A DNA stretch of 64,000 bases, taken from assembly GCA_002366725.1 (NCBI GenBank), contig DFBT01000095.1, positions 28,716 to 92,715 of the forward strand. Direction: 5' to 3'. Each line of letters opens with the position of its first letter. Position 1 is the stretch's first letter. The DNA is from Caldifarciminota bacterium UBA3073. Lineage in GTDB: Bacteria; Hydrothermota; UBA3073. Made by a program: the position numbers and the translations under genes. Shown in pieces: positions 62,183 through 64,000 of this stretch. The notes beneath the pieces were generated by a model. The model was not told the origin of the DNA, searched no databases, and worked only from the letters and a program-made list of their open reading frames with translations.

Positions 62183-63661
62183 CTATTCATGAAATACAAA
62201 TGCCGTATAAGTGTAGAGCTCTGTGTCTGGGTCCTTCCACGCATCCCTTGGTAGCCCGGCCTTGTCATAGCAACAATGCTCCAAAAACTCCCGTTTTGTC
62301 CATCCCGTCTCCTCTGCTACCTGGGGTAAAAATGTTCCCGCCCTCGTGCCTTTCCTTATATATATTCCATCAATGCCCATCCTTATCTCATCGATGTTCT
62401 TTATTCTGCGCAATGGAGAGAGAATGGATATCTCAATTCTTATATCTTTCATCTCCTTTAAGGTAACCGGGTCATAGGCAAATCTATAGTCCTGAGTTGA
62501 TGCCGCGATCGCCACATCCGATACAATCTTATACAACGGAGTATCAGCGAGAAAATGACCGATGCATCCACGCAATTTTCCGTGATTGGTGAGTGTGACA
62601 AATACTCCCCGTTTCTCCATGAGGGCGGGGTCGTCAATCTTAAACTCGGGTCTTGGTTTATTTGCAAGCCTCGCCTCTATTGTCTTTCTTGCAATCTCGA
62701 GTAGTTTTTTCTTCTGCTCGTTATTAGGTGTGGTGGTCTGTTGGTGGCCGTAGATGGCTATTGCCCCATATCCAACAACCCTATCTCTGTTCTGTGCAAG
62801 TACATCACCAGAGTTGGCGTATTTGAGTATTTTTGCCTCTCTGGCTCCGAGTTTTTTGGCTGTCATCAATAGAGTTGTTACGGGTCCGAGACCGCATAAG
62901 GTGCAGTGGAGGTTTGGGATTTCCCGGGATAAGGCATCCCGTTCATTCTCTATCAGCCTTTCTGGATCCATTGCTTTGATTATATCGAGGGTTTTATGGT
63001 CAACTTTCACCGCATGGTTGTATTGCGGATAGTGAGACATATCGGAGCTCGCTACGATGAGAACTCTTTTATTTCCAATCGCTTTTATAAGTGCGTTGCT
63101 TAAAATTCTGCAATTTTCTATACTTGGATTTCCCATCACTATCGGAACCAGATTGAAATCACCCAATACAACTTGCAAAAACGGAATCTCATTTTCTACG
63201 GAGTGCTCACGAGAATGAGCATCGGGATAAAATCCAATTTTCTCACCCTCCTTTCTTATACGGTCACACAGCTCTTTATCAATTTTTACTCTTCCGAGAG
63301 GAGTTTCATAAAAGTCCCAGTCGCCAACAGATGCTCCGTCCAAATAGATAGAATGGCTTGGACCTATCACGATTATGTCGTCAAAATGCCCATCCTCAAG
63401 TTGCTTGAATGCATAGGCAGCAACCTGACCTGAAAATCGATAGCCCGCATGGGGAACGACAAGTCCATATATTCTCTCTTTTATTTTCTCCTCCTTGACC
63501 TTTGAAAGGAAATCTATAACCGTATTTCTAAGTTCTTTTGAATCCTCCGGATAGAATTTGCCGGCTGCTGCCTCCGGTCTTACATCGATCGTTTCTTCAT
63601 GCCTACAGCTCGCGAAAGTCAAGAGAAGGGGAAATAAAAGTAAAACCCATATCCAACACAT
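62183..63661 (-). CDS. Memo-AMMECR1 fusion with lipoprotein signal (AmmeMemoRadiSam system)
   Basis: About 492 residues from ATG 63661, which TGGAGGCGAT precedes. A lipoprotein signal ends LLTFASC. The Memo domain (about 35-310) has VVPHAGYRFSGQVAAY, IVIGPSHSIY and SSDMSHYPQYNHA with the metal-type His/Asp residues; the AMMECR1 domain follows (about 325-490: GVFVTLTNHGKLRGCIGHF, GTFLPQVAEETGWTKREFL). Fusions of the two are part of the AmmeMemoRadiSam system, whose radical-SAM member is not in this window. A lipid anchor is unexpected for a normally cytosolic fold. Confidence 0.9.
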   Translation of the reverse strand: MCWIWVLLLFPLLLTFASCRHEETIDVRPEAAAGKFYPEDSKELRNTVIDFLSKVKEEKIKERIYGLVVPHAGYRFSGQVAAYAFKQLEDGHFDDIIVIGPSHSIYLDGASVGDWDFYETPLGRVKIDKELCDRIRKEGEKIGFYPDAHSREHSVENEIPFLQVVLGDFNLVPIVMGNPSIENCRILSNALIKAIGNKRVLIVASSDMSHYPQYNHAVKVDHKTLDIIKAMDPERLIENERDALSREIPNLHCTLCGLGPVTTLLMTAKKLGAREAKILKYANSGDVLAQNRDRVVGYGAIAIYGHQQTTTPNNEQKKKLLEIARKTIEARLANKPRPEFKIDDPALMEKRGVFVTLTNHGKLRGCIGHFLADTPLYKIVSDVAIAASTQDYRFAYDPVTLKEMKDIRIEISILSPLRRIKNIDEIRMGIDGIYIRKGTRAGTFLPQVAEETGWTKREFLEHCCYDKAGLPRDAWKDPDTELYTYTAFVFHE

Positions 63662-64000
63662 ATCGCCTCCAGATACAATGTTCATTATAACCGACCACAC
63701 AGGGTTTTTTAAAAAAGTCCGGACATCTCTCGATGTCACATTTATCCCAAATTATGCGTTAAGAAACCACAAGATTACACCTGCCTACCGGCAGGCAGGC
63801 GAGATTATCACAAGATATTTTAAAATAAAGAACTTACGCACAGCATCCGTATGGACAAAAATTAAATAAAAATCATCTTTTCACCTAAAAGGTGAAAACA
63901 GACATTCTTAAAAATTCCTATATTATCTGTGTTTATCCGTGATTATCCGTGGTTAATGCATATTCTGGGTTTATATTTTAGGTTCTCATCCAATTCAGTT
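63662..64000. other. Right-edge gene-free stretch
   Basis: Upstream of the Memo-AMMECR1 gene. Holds a 20-bp palindrome (63780-63799), GCATCCGTATGGACA (63844), a TTCACCTAAAAGGTGAA hairpin (63880-63896) and TTATCCGTG repeats (63932-63952). No gene seen before the edge. Confidence 0.5.
63780..63799. repeat. 20-bp palindromic repeat
   Basis: CCTGCCTACCGGCAGGCAGG, same variant as at 14487. Confidence 0.85.

Overview
The window is bacterial and comes from an uncultured-type genome. A long core of housekeeping genes is followed by a repeat-rich accessory region. Secreted proteins end in FlgD/type-IX-like C-terminal domains with the PNPF/DLSGR/GxYF pattern, several close-to-consensus sigma-70 promoters with 17-nt spacers are visible, and a bifunctional FtcD and a lipoprotein Memo/AMMECR1 fusion are present. 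Together these suggest a candidate phylum near the FCB group (WOR-3/TA06/Cloacimonadota-like). This placement is an inference from gene style, not a phylogenetic result.

Layout. 1-7806 (minus strand) is an exopolysaccharide/secretion operon: O-antigen polymerase/ligase-like protein, flippase, a large secreted protein, a hexapeptide acyltransferase and a secreted glycosidase-like protein that runs off the left edge. An attenuator-like terminator lies just before it. 8113-9780 (minus) is ftcD. 10.2-28.4 kb (plus) is core: folK-panC-lepA-lepB, grpE-dnaK-dnaJ, a nucleotidyltransferase pair, rpsU, mutS2, a four-helix-bundle protein, dnaG, rpoD, a PTS EIIA, a lipoate ligase, fabG and tRNA-His.

28.5-41 kb is a defence/plasticity island: mazEF, an AlbA-type ATPase, remnants of hsdS and of a NuoF/HndC-type ferredoxin domain, then a compact run of HEPN-like protein, PLD-helicase, Eco57I-type methyltransferase and PD-(D/E)XK nuclease, followed by a stray methyltransferase tail and a truncated gene. 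41-48.5 kb holds secreted or lipidated enzymes (multi-domain adhesin-like protein, class A beta-lactamase family lipoprotein, endonuclease/exonuclease/phosphatase protein). 48.5-52.3 kb holds two MNT-HEPN pairs, a GIY-YIG gene wedged between a half tRNA-Arg and a whole tRNA-Arg, tRNA-Val and coaX. 52.4-62 kb is a run of poorly known genes (TPR/SH3, lipoproteins, HEAT repeats, a PD-(D/E)XK protein and three relatives of one small beta-rich domain). 62.2-63.7 kb (minus) is the Memo-AMMECR1 fusion.

The most striking pattern is in the repeats. A 20-bp palindrome (CCTGCCTGCCGGCAGGCAGG and variants, including ACCTGTCTRCCGACAGGTAG) occurs more than a dozen times. By comparing paralogous sequences within the window it can be seen present or absent as an exact 20-bp unit: in a tRNA D-loop, at two sites in a three-copy MITE-like element, and at the exact centre of another copy of itself. 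Longer repeats with terminal inverted repeats carry promoters, supply start codons and C-termini to genes, and have put an in-frame segment into lepA. All functional calls come from reading the translations; no database search was possible.
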